Below, one piece after another: positions 1 through 8,226 of a stretch of DNA of 64,000 bases. Source of the stretch: Arthrobacter sp. B2a2-09 (GTDB lineage: Bacteria; Actinomycetota; Actinomycetes; Actinomycetales; Micrococcaceae); contig NZ_JAMXIC010000010.1 of assembly GCF_027587375.1 (NCBI RefSeq), positions 97,483 to 161,482 of the forward strand, given 5' to 3'. The translations under genes and the position numbers were made by a program. A model generated the notes under the pieces. It was not told where the DNA came from. It saw only the letters and a list, made by a program, of their open reading frames with translations, and made no database searches. Position 1 is the first letter of the stretch; the number at the start of each line of letters is the position of its first letter.

Positions 1-2
1 AT

Positions 3-53
3 GCCGAGCTGGATGCCGACGCCAAACACTCCGAAAGGGCGCAGGGCAAGTGA
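3..53 (+). CDS. C-terminal tail of an upstream gene (partial)
   Basis: Reading frame 3 is open from the window edge and ends at TGA 51-53, giving a 16-residue charged tail (AELDADAKHSERAQGK). The stop overlaps the GTG start of the next gene in a GTGA arrangement, which is typical of translationally coupled genes in an operon. Nothing about function can be read from so short a piece. It would be the gene preceding the kinase in the same transcription unit. Confidence 0.45.
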   Translation, partial: AELDADAKHSERAQGK

Positions 54-1465
54 CCACCGTTCTATCCATCGACCAGGGCACGTCCGGAACCAAGGCCGTC
101 GTCGTCGACGGCAGCGGCAAAATCCTGGGCCTGGCCGAGCAAACAGTCCGGCCACACTACCTGCCCGGCAGCGGCGTCGAGCAGGACCCGCAGGAACTGC
201 TCGACTCCGTTCTCGAAACCGGAAGGGCCGCCGTCGCGCAATCCGGCGCATTGATCGATATCGTCACCATCGCCAACCAAGGGGAAACCGTGCTGGCCTG
301 GGACCCTGCGACCGGCAAGCCCCTATCCAACATGATCGTGTGGCAGGACCGGCGCGCCGAAAGCATCTGCGCCGGCCTTGCAGAACATCGGGATGAATTC
401 GCAAGCCGCACGGGACTTATCCTCGACCCGTACTTCTCCGCCCCCAAGCAGGCCTGGATCCGGAAAAATGTCACCCGGGATGGTGTGGTCACAACCTCCG
501 ACAGTTGGCTCGTCCATCACCTGACCGGAGAATTCGTCACTGACGTGAGCACCGCCAGCCGGTCCCTGACCACCGACCTGGACAGCACGGAATGGGACCG
601 CGAACTGCTGGATCTGTTCGAACTCGGCGACGAACCGCTCCCCAAGATTCTGCCGTCCGACGCGATCGCGGGCTCAACGAGTGCCTTCGGCGGGCTCATG
701 GCCGTCGGTGGCCTTATTGTGGACCAACAAGCGGCCCTCCTGGCCGAGAACTGCCTCGAAGCCGGCGAAGCGAAGTGCACCTTCGGCACGGGGGCGTTCC
801 TGCTGGCCAACACCGGAACATCGGCAACTCGCTCAACGGCCGGACTCGCCGCATCGGTTGCCTGGACTGTCAAAGACAAGCCCACCTACTGCTTTGATGG
901 GCAGGTGTATACGGCGGCCTCCGCCGTCAGGTGGCTCCAAGGAATGGGCTTCATCAAGTCAGCTTCCGAGCTCGACGTCGTAGCCGCCACCGACTCCGGC
1001 GGGGTGCTCAGCGTCCCTGCTTTCGCGGGCCTGGCTGCGCCGTGGTGGAGCCCGGAGGCCAAAGCATCCCTCACGGGAATGACTCTCTCCACCGGACCGG
1101 AACACATCGTGCTCGCCGTCTTGCAGGGTATCGCCGCACAGGTCGCAGAGCTGGGCTCCCTCGTCGCTTCAGACATCGGCCATCCGCTCCAGCGGCTGCG
1201 GGCAGACGGCGGGCTGACGCAAAGCCGGGTTCTGATGCAGGCCGTCGCCGATCTCATGCAGATAGAAATCGACGTGTATCCCTCCCAGCACGCTACGCCC
1301 CTGGGCGCGGCGGCCCTGGCCAGAGTGGCCCTTGAACCGTCCCGCACACTCCAGGACGCCGTCGTTCCCTGGAGCCCCAGCACTGTCTATGAACCGAAGT
1401 GGTCGGCAGACCAAGCAGCCGAGTTCCGCGCGCGGTGGGCAACCGCCGTCGAGGCAACCCGGTGA
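50..1465 (+). CDS. FGGY-family carbohydrate kinase, glycerol kinase-like
   Basis: Cytosolic ATP-dependent sugar/polyol kinase, 471 residues against about 500 for GlpK. The N-terminal phosphate-binding signature SIDQGTSGTK sits at residues 6-15. It is followed by GlpK-like NQGETVLAWD and IVWQDRRA segments, a DQQAAL motif holding the likely catalytic aspartate, and the C-terminal ADGGLTQS block. The GTG start overlaps the preceding stop, and the next gene begins 17 nt downstream behind GAAGGAGA. The following GlpA-like and FAD/NAD oxidoreductases suggest a kinase plus phosphopolyol (or related) dehydrogenase pathway. The true substrate is unknown, and FGGY kinases cannot be assigned to glycerol from motifs alone. 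Confidence 0.85.
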   Translation: MTTVLSIDQGTSGTKAVVVDGSGKILGLAEQTVRPHYLPGSGVEQDPQELLDSVLETGRAAVAQSGALIDIVTIANQGETVLAWDPATGKPLSNMIVWQDRRAESICAGLAEHRDEFASRTGLILDPYFSAPKQAWIRKNVTRDGVVTTSDSWLVHHLTGEFVTDVSTASRSLTTDLDSTEWDRELLDLFELGDEPLPKILPSDAIAGSTSAFGGLMAVGGLIVDQQAALLAENCLEAGEAKCTFGTGAFLLANTGTSATRSTAGLAASVAWTVKDKPTYCFDGQVYTAASAVRWLQGMGFIKSASELDVVAATDSGGVLSVPAFAGLAAPWWSPEAKASLTGMTLSTGPEHIVLAVLQGIAAQVAELGSLVASDIGHPLQRLRADGGLTQSRVLMQAVADLMQIEIDVYPSQHATPLGAAALARVALEPSRTLQDAVVPWSPSTVYEPKWSADQAAEFRARWATAVEATR

Positions 1466-1482
1466 CGAAGGAGAACACCCAA

Positions 1483-2931
1483 ATGAGCAACACCCAGAAC
1501 AAAACCTACGATGTAGCCGTGATCGGCGCTGGCATTGTGGGCTCGGCCATCGCGCGGAAACTGGCCGGGTACCGGCTTAGCGTCGCGCTCCTCGATGCGC
1601 GCGAGGACGTAGGGGACGGGACGAGTAAAGCCAACACCGCGATCCTGCACACAGGATTCGACGCAAAGCCCGGAACTCTTGAGTCGAAGATGGTGCGCGA
1701 GGGCTACCACTTGCTCTCTGAGTACGCCAAGCAGACGGGAATTCCGGTCGAACACACCGGCGCCATCCTTGTGGCGTGGGATGACGAGCAGCGGGACGCC
1801 CTGCCCGGCCTGAAGGAAAAGGCCGAGCAAAATGGATACGCCAAGACCGAGATCATCGACGCGGCGGAAATCTACCGGCTTCTGCCCCATCTGGGCGAGG
1901 GCGCCCTGGCCGGGCTCTCCGTCCCGGACGAGTCCATTATCTGCACCTGGACCACCAACCTTGCCCTGGCCACCGAGGCTGTCCAGCGCGGAACGGAGCT
2001 CCTGCTCCGACGCCGCGTTGCCAGCATCGACCGGGTCGACGGCGTCACGAACCTTTACACAAGCATCGATCGGATCAGCGCCCGATGGGTCATCAACGCC
2101 GCCGGGCTGGGCGGAGACACGATCGACCAGCTGTTCGGCTATGACCGGATCCACCTGACCCCCCGTCGCGGCGAGCTGCTTGTGTACGACAAGCAAGCAC
2201 GGCCCCTCGTGGACAAAATCGTTCTGCCGGTGCCGACCGCACTGGGCAAGGGTGTGCTGGTCAGCCCCACCATTTACGGCAACGTGATGCTGGGCCCCAC
2301 CGCTGAAGACCTCAAGGACCGAACCGACACGGGAACGTCCGAGAGCGGTTTCGCCTTCCTGAGGGGCAAGGGCGAGAAGATCATGCCCAAACTCCTGGAA
2401 GAAGAGGTAACGGCCACCTACGCTGGACTGCGCGCAGCCAGCGACTATCCCGACTACCTCATCGAAGTCGACACGGAACAGCAGTACGTGATCGCCGGCG
2501 GCATCCGCTCCACCGGCTTGACCTCCGGTATCGCCGTAGCCGAATACGTCGACGAACTCCTTAGGGCATCGGGCGCCATCCAGCTGGTCGAGCGCGACAA
2601 CCTGCCCGAACCACCGCACATGCCCAACATCGGCGAAGCTTTCCTCCGCCCTTACCAAGATGCAGCGAGGATCGCTGAAGACCCCGCGTACGGGAAGATC
2701 GTGTGCTTCTGCGAACGTGTCACCGCCGGTGAAATCCGCGATACGTTCAGTTCCCCGATCCCGCCGTGCACACTGGACGGGTTGCGCCGCCGGACCCGCG
2801 CCCAGAACGGCCGGTGCCAGGGCTTTTTCTGCGGGGCGGAAGTAAACGAGCTTCTCGAATCCCGCGGTAAGAGCGTCAACGTCCCAGCTGATCCGAACGC
2901 AAACGTTGCCAGCGTGGAGGTCACCAAGTGA
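1483..2931 (+). CDS. GlpA-like FAD-dependent oxidoreductase with C-terminal BFD-type [2Fe-2S] domain
   Basis: FAD oxidoreductase of the DAO/GlpA superfamily, 482 residues. The dinucleotide-binding motif VIGAGIVGSAIARKL is at about residues 14-28. The C-terminal part carries a BFD-like cluster domain with cysteines in CFCE and in RCQGFFC, where a [2Fe-2S] cluster would bind. The start chosen is ATG 1483 because GAAGGAGA lies just upstream; an in-frame extension to 1399 would overlap the kinase. It ends in a GTGA overlap with the next oxidoreductase, so the two probably form one complex, as GlpA and GlpB or opine-oxidase subunits do. The electron acceptor and substrate are not identifiable. Confidence 0.82.
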   Translation: MSNTQNKTYDVAVIGAGIVGSAIARKLAGYRLSVALLDAREDVGDGTSKANTAILHTGFDAKPGTLESKMVREGYHLLSEYAKQTGIPVEHTGAILVAWDDEQRDALPGLKEKAEQNGYAKTEIIDAAEIYRLLPHLGEGALAGLSVPDESIICTWTTNLALATEAVQRGTELLLRRRVASIDRVDGVTNLYTSIDRISARWVINAAGLGGDTIDQLFGYDRIHLTPRRGELLVYDKQARPLVDKIVLPVPTALGKGVLVSPTIYGNVMLGPTAEDLKDRTDTGTSESGFAFLRGKGEKIMPKLLEEEVTATYAGLRAASDYPDYLIEVDTEQQYVIAGGIRSTGLTSGIAVAEYVDELLRASGAIQLVERDNLPEPPHMPNIGEAFLRPYQDAARIAEDPAYGKIVCFCERVTAGEIRDTFSSPIPPCTLDGLRRRTRAQNGRCQGFFCGAEVNELLESRGKSVNVPADPNANVASVEVTK

Positions 2932-4184
2932 GCACGAACGGCACGGTCCTGACCCCGACCGTCCTGATCATCGGCGCCGGACCGTCCGGCCTGCGCGCCG
3001 CAGCCGAATTGGCTCCGCGTGTGAGCGGCGAAGTCCTCGTCCTCGAACGGGAAAGTGTCGCTGGCGGCATCCCGCGGCACAGCGACCACCCCGGCTACGG
3101 AATCCGTGACATGGGCAAGTTCATCGACGGGCCCAGATACGCCCGTATTCTGCGGGAGCAGGCAACCGCTGCCGGTGCGAAGATCCTCACCAACGCCACG
3201 GTCACCGACTGGGCAGGAGAGCGTTCCGTCAACGTCACGATGCCCGACGGTCGAGTGCGCGTCGACGCAAGGGTGATCATTCTCGCCACCGGCGCCAGGG
3301 AACGGCCCCGCCCTGCCCGGCTCATTCCAGGAGACCGTGGCAAAGGCATTTACACCACCGGGCACCTGCAGAACATCATCCACCTCAAGCACGGCAAGGT
3401 GGGCAAACGGGCTGTTATCGTCGGTGCCGAACTGGTCAGCTGGTCAGCTGCCATGAGCCTTAAGCACGTCAAGTGCAAGACAGTCCTGATGACCACCGAA
3501 TACCCGAAGGCGGACGCCTACCGGCTATTCAGCGGACCCGGAAAGCTGTTCTTCGGCACCAAAGTGGCCACACGCACGAGGGTCACACGGATCATCGGAA
3601 AACCGAACGTCCAAGGTGTGGAGATCGAGAACATCGACACCGGCGAACGACGGATCGTCGACTGCGACACCGTCATCCTCACCGGCGACTGGATCCCGGA
3701 CAACGAACTCGCCCGGGCGGCCGACGTCGACATCGACCCGGTGAGCAAATCACCCATCGTGGACGCGGCGCTGCGGACCAACAAATCCGGCATCTTTGCC
3801 ATCGGCAACATGCTGCACCCCGTGGATACCGCCGACGTAGCGGCACTCGACGGCGCTGCCGTGGCCGAGCACGTTGTGAGCTACCTCAGGGGCGATCGGC
3901 CGGCGGGAGCACCGCTAAGTCTCACGGCCGATGCCCCGTTCAGGTGGGTAGCGCCTGCCCTGCTGCGCCAGCACGATCCCGCGCCGCCCCGCCGTCGGCT
4001 TCTGCTCTGGAGCGATACGTACGTCCCGTTCCCCGAAGTAGTCCTGCGCCAAAACGGCACCGTCATTGCCCGAAAGCGGCTTTGGTGGCCCGCAGCGCCC
4101 GGCCGGGTTTTCCGTGTCCCCTCCAGCCTGCTCAGCCAGATCAACTGGAACGACGGCGCCGTCACCATCGGCCTCGCCAAATGA
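2928..4184 (+). CDS. NAD(P)/FAD-dependent oxidoreductase (partner subunit)
   Basis: Pyridine nucleotide-disulfide-type flavoprotein, 418 residues. The N-terminal FAD motif is IIGAGPSGLRAAAEL, the ATG-like motif is ILATGAR, a second degenerate nucleotide-binding segment is VIVGAELVSWSA, and FAIGNMLHPVDTAD is the FAD-contacting C-terminal motif. No redox-active CxxC was seen. In the second Rossmann motif the usual glycines are partly replaced (GAELVS instead of GxGxxG), so NAD binding may be weak. Together with the preceding [2Fe-2S] subunit it resembles two-subunit amine/opine or glycerol-3-phosphate oxidases. It starts at GTG 2928, overlapping the upstream stop. Confidence 0.78.
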   Translation: MSTNGTVLTPTVLIIGAGPSGLRAAAELAPRVSGEVLVLERESVAGGIPRHSDHPGYGIRDMGKFIDGPRYARILREQATAAGAKILTNATVTDWAGERSVNVTMPDGRVRVDARVIILATGARERPRPARLIPGDRGKGIYTTGHLQNIIHLKHGKVGKRAVIVGAELVSWSAAMSLKHVKCKTVLMTTEYPKADAYRLFSGPGKLFFGTKVATRTRVTRIIGKPNVQGVEIENIDTGERRIVDCDTVILTGDWIPDNELARAADVDIDPVSKSPIVDAALRTNKSGIFAIGNMLHPVDTADVAALDGAAVAEHVVSYLRGDRPAGAPLSLTADAPFRWVAPALLRQHDPAPPRRRLLLWSDTYVPFPEVVLRQNGTVIARKRLWWPAAPGRVFRVPSSLLSQINWNDGAVTIGLAK

Positions 4185-4213
4185 CAACAAAACCCTTCAA
4201 CCAGGAGAAACAA

Positions 4214-4600
4214 ATGAACCAGCGCCAGAACATCTCATCCGGATCCGCCCGCGAACCGATCCTCGGGTACTCCCGCGCGGTCCGCGTCGGAAACCAGATC
4301 GCCGTAGCCGGAACCACCGCCGGCTCCAGCAACGGCGCCGTCGGCGGAAACGATGCCGCCGCCCAGGCCCGCGAAATCTTCAACCGCATCGAGACCGCCC
4401 TCACCCAGGCCGGCGGCTCGTTCGCGGACGTCGTGCGCACCAGGGTCTATCTGACCAACATTGCAGACTTCGACGCCGTAGGCGCCGTCCACGGTGAAAT
4501 CTTCGGCGACATCCGTCCCGTCACAGCTGTGGTTGAAGTCGGAGCGCTCGCCGCCGACGATCTGCTGGTCGAAGTCGAAGCCGACGCGATCCTGCAGTAA
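4214..4600 (+). CDS. RidA/YjgF/UK114-family enamine/imine deaminase
   Basis: Small cytosolic RidA-fold protein of 128 residues, the normal family length. The family hydrolyses reactive enamine/imine intermediates released by flavin or PLP enzymes. Conserved features include the internal YSRAVRVGNQIAVAGTTA strand region, VVRTRVYLTNIADF, and the C-terminal VEVGALAADDLLVEVEADA stretch with RidA signature spacing. ATG 4214 is chosen because AGGAGA precedes it by 5 nt; longer in-frame starts would lie inside the oxidoreductase gene. Its place behind two flavoproteins suggests the pathway makes an imine or enamine. Confidence 0.85.
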   Translation: MNQRQNISSGSAREPILGYSRAVRVGNQIAVAGTTAGSSNGAVGGNDAAAQAREIFNRIETALTQAGGSFADVVRTRVYLTNIADFDAVGAVHGEIFGDIRPVTAVVEVGALAADDLLVEVEADAILQ

Positions 4601-4745
4601 CACTCGCCACCGCCTCACCGCCTCACCGCCTCGTCACGCTACGCAGCTTTTTGGCGCCCGGACTCCTCCCAAACCCCGGAATCCCGGGCTTGCGGTCCGT
4701 GGGGCGTCGAAAACCTGCTCTGCGTGACGCTCACCCCCGACGGCG

Positions 4746-4777
4746 GGGTGGCCGGCCGTCCTGGACGCCGGCCACCC
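4746..4777. terminator. Hairpin between convergent genes
   Basis: An 11-bp perfect stem, GGGTGGCCGGC (4746-4756) with GCCGGCCACCC (4767-4777), and a 10-nt loop. It sits between the convergent ridA-like and sedolisin genes and could terminate both directions. There is no long U-tract, as is usual in high-GC actinobacteria. Confidence 0.5.
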
Positions 4778-4796
4778 TTCAGGTATAACTGCACTT

Positions 4797-6026
4797 TTAG
4801 AGTCCGGCGACACCGTTCGGAGTGCCGACGCCCGTGGGTCCGTCCCATCCGGTGCCGGAGAGGCACCATTGGCTCGTGGAGCAAGTGCCCGTTGAACCCG
4901 AGGCGACGTCATTGAATTGCCCGGAGTTTGTGTATGGGAGAGAGTTGGCCAACGCCGTTGAGCTGCCGGAGTTGCCGGAAAGCGCGTACATCGCAGCGAC
5001 CAGGGGTGAGGAGAGGCTAGTGCCTCCGTACTGGGCCCATGACGAGGTCGTGCTACTGCTCGGTGCGTACACTGCCAATCCGGTCTGTGGATCTGCGACG
5101 GCGGCGACGTCTGCTGAGGCGCGCTTGCCGCACCCCGTGCCGAAGGTGGCAGCCGCCGGCAACGGGGCATTGACACTTGAGCATCCGGATCCCGAGCCGG
5201 ACCAGGCGGACTCGCCCCACCCGCGGGTACTGGTGTTCTTGACCAACGATGTGCCTCCCACCGCGGTGACATAACTAGAGGAAGCGGGGTAGGACGAGCC
5301 GGAGTACCCGTTGTCACCGGTTGACGCCGTCACGGCGATGCCCGGGTGGTTGTAGTACGCGCCATAGGTGGAGTCGGATGAATCCCCGCCGCCGTAGCTG
5401 TTGGAAATCGCGACGACCCCTGGCTGTTTGGCGGCCGTTGCCACGGCTGTACCAAGATTGGTGATGCTGGCTGTTGTCGCTTGCACAACGAGGATCTTGC
5501 AGTCCGGGCAGGCTGCCGAGACGGCGTCGACGTCGAGGGCGGTTTCGTCGGCCCAGCCGGAATTGAACCTGGGAAGCTTGTTGCCGCCGTTTTGGTCCTT
5601 GATGGTGAGGCAGCCGTTGCTGACCGTGCATGCCGGAAGGCCGAACTGTGAGCGGTAAACGCCGAGATCGCGTTCAAGGTTCGGATACCCATAGGCATCT
5701 ACGACTGCGACGGTCCGGCCGCCAGAGGTGAGGCCTGTGATGTTGTAGGCGCTCTGTATATCCGCAGGGGTCTTGCCGGTGGCAGGCGGAGCGCTCGAAG
5801 CGGGCTTGACTTGTCCTCCCTGCGACAGCGCCTTGGCCGGGGTCGTTGAATCATCGACGTACTTGAGCGCAAAACACGACGCAATGCCGCTTGGGACATC
5901 GGCGCAGACCCTCTCCGCATGCCAATTGGCGGGCGTAGATGGTTGGGCAACTGCCGCCGGCGCTATGGCTGAGACTGCACTCAGCAATAGCAGCAACGCC
6001 CCGGAAACGCTAAGAATCTTCTTCAC
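4797..6026 (-). CDS. Secreted serine-carboxyl peptidase (sedolisin, family S53)
   Basis: Exported protease of 409 residues. A signal peptide with a KK N-region and a long Leu/Ala core occupies about the first 27 residues. All S53 hallmarks are visible: the catalytic Glu and Asp in ADETALDVD, the oxyanion Asp in STGDNGYSG, the catalytic Ser in GGTSLSSP, and the C-terminal calcium-site-like FNDVASGSTG. The start is GTG 6026 preceded by AGGGAGG; a longer frame to 6098 has no support. Only about 80 residues separate the signal peptide from the catalytic core, so the usual large S53 propeptide is missing. It probably acts outside the cell on proteins, typically at acidic pH in this family. Confidence 0.85.
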   Translation of the reverse strand: MKKILSVSGALLLLLSAVSAIAPAAVAQPSTPANWHAERVCADVPSGIASCFALKYVDDSTTPAKALSQGGQVKPASSAPPATGKTPADIQSAYNITGLTSGGRTVAVVDAYGYPNLERDLGVYRSQFGLPACTVSNGCLTIKDQNGGNKLPRFNSGWADETALDVDAVSAACPDCKILVVQATTASITNLGTAVATAAKQPGVVAISNSYGGGDSSDSTYGAYYNHPGIAVTASTGDNGYSGSSYPASSSYVTAVGGTSLVKNTSTRGWGESAWSGSGSGCSSVNAPLPAAATFGTGCGKRASADVAAVADPQTGLAVYAPSSSTTSSWAQYGGTSLSSPLVAAMYALSGNSGSSTALANSLPYTNSGQFNDVASGSTGTCSTSQWCLSGTGWDGPTGVGTPNGVAGL

Positions 6027-6052
6027 GAAACCTCCCTGAGGATCAATAAGAT

Positions 6053-6078
6053 CCGAGTTGACAGAACAGTCAACTCGG
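6053..6078. promoter_or_regulatory. Perfect inverted repeat upstream of the sedolisin gene
   Basis: CCGAGTTGAC and GTCAACTCGG form a 10-bp perfect repeat around AGAACA, 26-52 nt before the sedolisin start. It could be an operator, a 5'-UTR hairpin, or the terminator of the monooxygenase gene that ends at 6176 on the same strand. The sequence alone does not decide. Confidence 0.4.
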
Positions 6079-6175
6079 CGTGAAAAGCTTCGCACCAAAC
6101 ACCACTCTTGTCACCCACGTCACATCCACCCCCGGGGTCTCATGAGCCACCGCGGATCGGAGATTCATCGTTGGA

Positions 6176-7423
6176 TTACTGGGGGTTGGCGTAATCGGGA
6201 CTGTGGATGTGTTCGCGGCGGAAGCCGAGGCCGACGATGCGGCCCAGGAGGCGTTTGACCGGTGGGGTGTGGCTGATGAGCCGCATGAGTTGGATGGGTG
6301 GGCTTGTTTGGGCGAGGCGAGCGAGTTGGCGGGTCTGCTGTCGCTGCAATGCCTGTGCGAGGCGTACCGCGGGTTCGCGTCGTCGTTGCAGGCGCTGGAG
6401 GTCGGCGATGGTGATGGTGCCTGTGCGCAGCGGTACCGCGAGGTGATTGGCCGTGGCGACGGCGTCGGCGATGGCGTAATTGACCCCGGCGGCGCCGGCG
6501 GGTGACATGGCGTGCGCGGCGTCGCCGATGCACAACAGGCCGGGCTGATACCAGCGGCGCAGCCGATTGGAGCGCACCGAGAGCAGCTTGACCTGGTCCC
6601 AGTCGGTCAGCGCGACCAGGCCGGCGGCCAGGAACGGTGCGGCATGTGCCACCCGGTCGCGGAACTCGGCCAGGCCCGCGTCCTGAACCTGCGTGAGTGT
6701 TCCTTTCTCGATGATCGTGCCGCACTGCCAGTAGTCGCCGCGGTCGATGGCGAGCACGATCTGCCCGCCGCCGAGGTAGCCCAGCGTCGGCGGCGCATCC
6801 TGGCCGCGTGGCACGCGGAACCACAGCACGTCGATCGGCATCGCGAACTCCCGTACCGGCAGGTCCGAGTGTTCCCGGATAACGGAGAACCGGCCGTCAC
6901 ACGCGACGGTGAGGTCCGCCCGGATCTCTACGTCGCCCTCGGCCGTGCGCGCCTGTACGCCGGTCACTTGCTCGCCGTGGCGGAGCAGGCCGGTGGCCTC
7001 GGTGCTCATTTCCAGCCGGAAGGTGGGGTATTGCCTGGCCTGGCTGGCCAGGAAGTTCAGGAAGTCCCACTGAGGCATGAACGCCATGAACTTGCACCGG
7101 GTGGGCAGGTGCCGGAAGTCCACCAGCCCGAAAGTCTCTCCGTCAATCCCGAGCCGCAGTTCAGGTACCTCGGTGTGCGGCAGGCGCAGAAACTCTTCCA
7201 GCAATCCCAGCTCGGCCAGTACGTCGGTGGTCGCCGGATGGATGGTGTCGCCCCGGAAGTCGCGGAAAAAGTCGGCGTGCTTCTCCAACACGGTCACCTC
7301 GACTCCGGCGCGGGCCAGCAGGTAGCCCAGCATCATGCCGGCCGGTCCACCGCCGACCACACAACAACGCGTGTCCCAAGATCGTAGACCGGGAGCGGGT
7401 GTGGCTTCGGGTTCGCTGGACAT
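6176..7423 (-). CDS. FAD-dependent aromatic-type monooxygenase
   Basis: Single-component flavoprotein monooxygenase of the p-hydroxybenzoate hydroxylase/UbiH fold, 415 residues from ATG 7423. Visible motifs are the N-terminal VVGGGPAGMMLGYLLAR for FAD, the DG-type motif ACDGRFSVIR, and the GD motif CIGDAAHAMSPAGAAGVN that contacts the FAD ribityl chain. An upstream in-frame ATG (7459) would overlap the TetR gene by 29 nt; ATG 7423, 7 nt after the TetR stop, is preferred. The C-terminus is arginine- and glutamine-rich. It is probably cotranscribed with and controlled by the TetR regulator, perhaps modifying the compound that regulator senses. Confidence 0.82.
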   Translation of the reverse strand: MSSEPEATPAPGLRSWDTRCCVVGGGPAGMMLGYLLARAGVEVTVLEKHADFFRDFRGDTIHPATTDVLAELGLLEEFLRLPHTEVPELRLGIDGETFGLVDFRHLPTRCKFMAFMPQWDFLNFLASQARQYPTFRLEMSTEATGLLRHGEQVTGVQARTAEGDVEIRADLTVACDGRFSVIREHSDLPVREFAMPIDVLWFRVPRGQDAPPTLGYLGGGQIVLAIDRGDYWQCGTIIEKGTLTQVQDAGLAEFRDRVAHAAPFLAAGLVALTDWDQVKLLSVRSNRLRRWYQPGLLCIGDAAHAMSPAGAAGVNYAIADAVATANHLAVPLRTGTITIADLQRLQRRREPAVRLAQALQRQQTRQLARLAQTSPPIQLMRLISHTPPVKRLLGRIVGLGFRREHIHSPDYANPQ

Positions 7424-7430
7424 CTCTAGC

Positions 7431-8099
7431 TCACCCCATCGACCGGCTGAGGCCGTCAAGGATGAGGTTCAGCCCGAAGTCGAATTCGTCCCCGAAGTCG
7501 TAGCCGGGTTTGAGGACATGTTCGGTGGCGATCTCCATCATGTGAGGGTATTGCCCGGTCGAAAAGCGTTCAACGATTGGCGCTGTGATCTCGGAGGCGG
7601 TGTCCCGGCCGTCAAAAGGCAGTGCGGCTTCCTGGAGTGCGAATCCGTAGATGTAACTGTCGAGGAGGGCGTAGGCATGGGCCGTCATGTGAACCGAAAA
7701 ACCTGCTGCCCTCAAAGTCCCCAGCGTCGCTTCGTGGTGGCGCAGGTTCGCTTCGCCTGGGGAAGAACGGCTTTCCAACAGTCCGACCGCCCACGGATGG
7801 CGCTTGAGCGCGCTGCGCACTGCATGCGCCCGTCGATGCATTTCCTCCCGCCAGTCGCCCGCGGGGGAGGGTAGATCGATTTCACCGAAGACCATGTCCA
7901 CGATCCCGTCCAGAATCTCATCCTTATTGGCCACGTAGTAGTAGAGCGACATGGGCTTGGTCCCCATGCTCCGGGCGAGCGAGCGGATGGTCAGTGCGGC
8001 GATTCCCGACTCGTCAGCGAGATCCACAGCGCAGCCGAGCACCCTTTCGCGGCTCAGCGGAAGGCGCCGCTGGGGGAGGGGCTGTGCAGTGTCCGGCAT
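7431..8099 (-). CDS. TetR-family transcriptional regulator (TetR_C-type)
   Basis: 222 residues. The N-terminal helix-turn-helix region includes LTIRSLARSMGTKPMSLYYY at about residues 36-55, ending in the YYYVANKDEIL signature of regulators with a tetracycline-repressor-like C-terminal domain. The rest is the ligand-binding helical domain. The gene is divergent from an oxidoreductase/DHA2-exporter unit, and the 127-bp space between them contains GTAC-based palindromes and an 18-bp direct repeat. This is the classical layout for a ligand-released repressor of an efflux and detoxification unit and of its own operon. Confidence 0.85.
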   Translation of the reverse strand: MPDTAQPLPQRRLPLSRERVLGCAVDLADESGIAALTIRSLARSMGTKPMSLYYYVANKDEILDGIVDMVFGEIDLPSPAGDWREEMHRRAHAVRSALKRHPWAVGLLESRSSPGEANLRHHEATLGTLRAAGFSVHMTAHAYALLDSYIYGFALQEAALPFDGRDTASEITAPIVERFSTGQYPHMMEIATEHVLKPGYDFGDEFDFGLNLILDGLSRSMG

Positions 8100-8113
8100 C
8101 GGGACTCCTTGGA

Positions 8114-8182
8114 CTCTAGCGGTTTAGTACAGGGCTCTAGCGGTTTAGTACATTGTACGATATTCTTTTTAGTACAGCGTAC
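8114..8182. promoter_or_regulatory. Operator cluster between TetR gene and oxidoreductase/exporter unit
   Basis: An 18-bp sequence, CTCTAGCGGTTTAGTACA, occurs twice in direct orientation at 8114-8131 and 8135-8152. A palindrome GTACATTGTAC lies at 8148-8158 and a related GTACAGCGTAC at 8172-8182. These sit in the divergent promoter region and are good candidates for binding by the adjacent TetR protein. Binding itself is inferred. Confidence 0.6.
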
Positions 8183-8226
8183 GAAAAAGGTAGCTGTGCT
8201 CCCCAAATGTCTGGAAAGGAGCGGCC

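Noticed and set aside
1387..2658. Minus-strand frame of 423 codons.
   Set aside because: Antisense of the GlpA-like gene, which has clear FAD and cluster motifs; the minus-strand product has none.
6203..6505. Plus-strand acidic frame near 6.2 kb.
   Set aside because: Antisense to the C-terminal part of the FAD monooxygenase; its composition mirrors the Arg/Gln-rich codons there.
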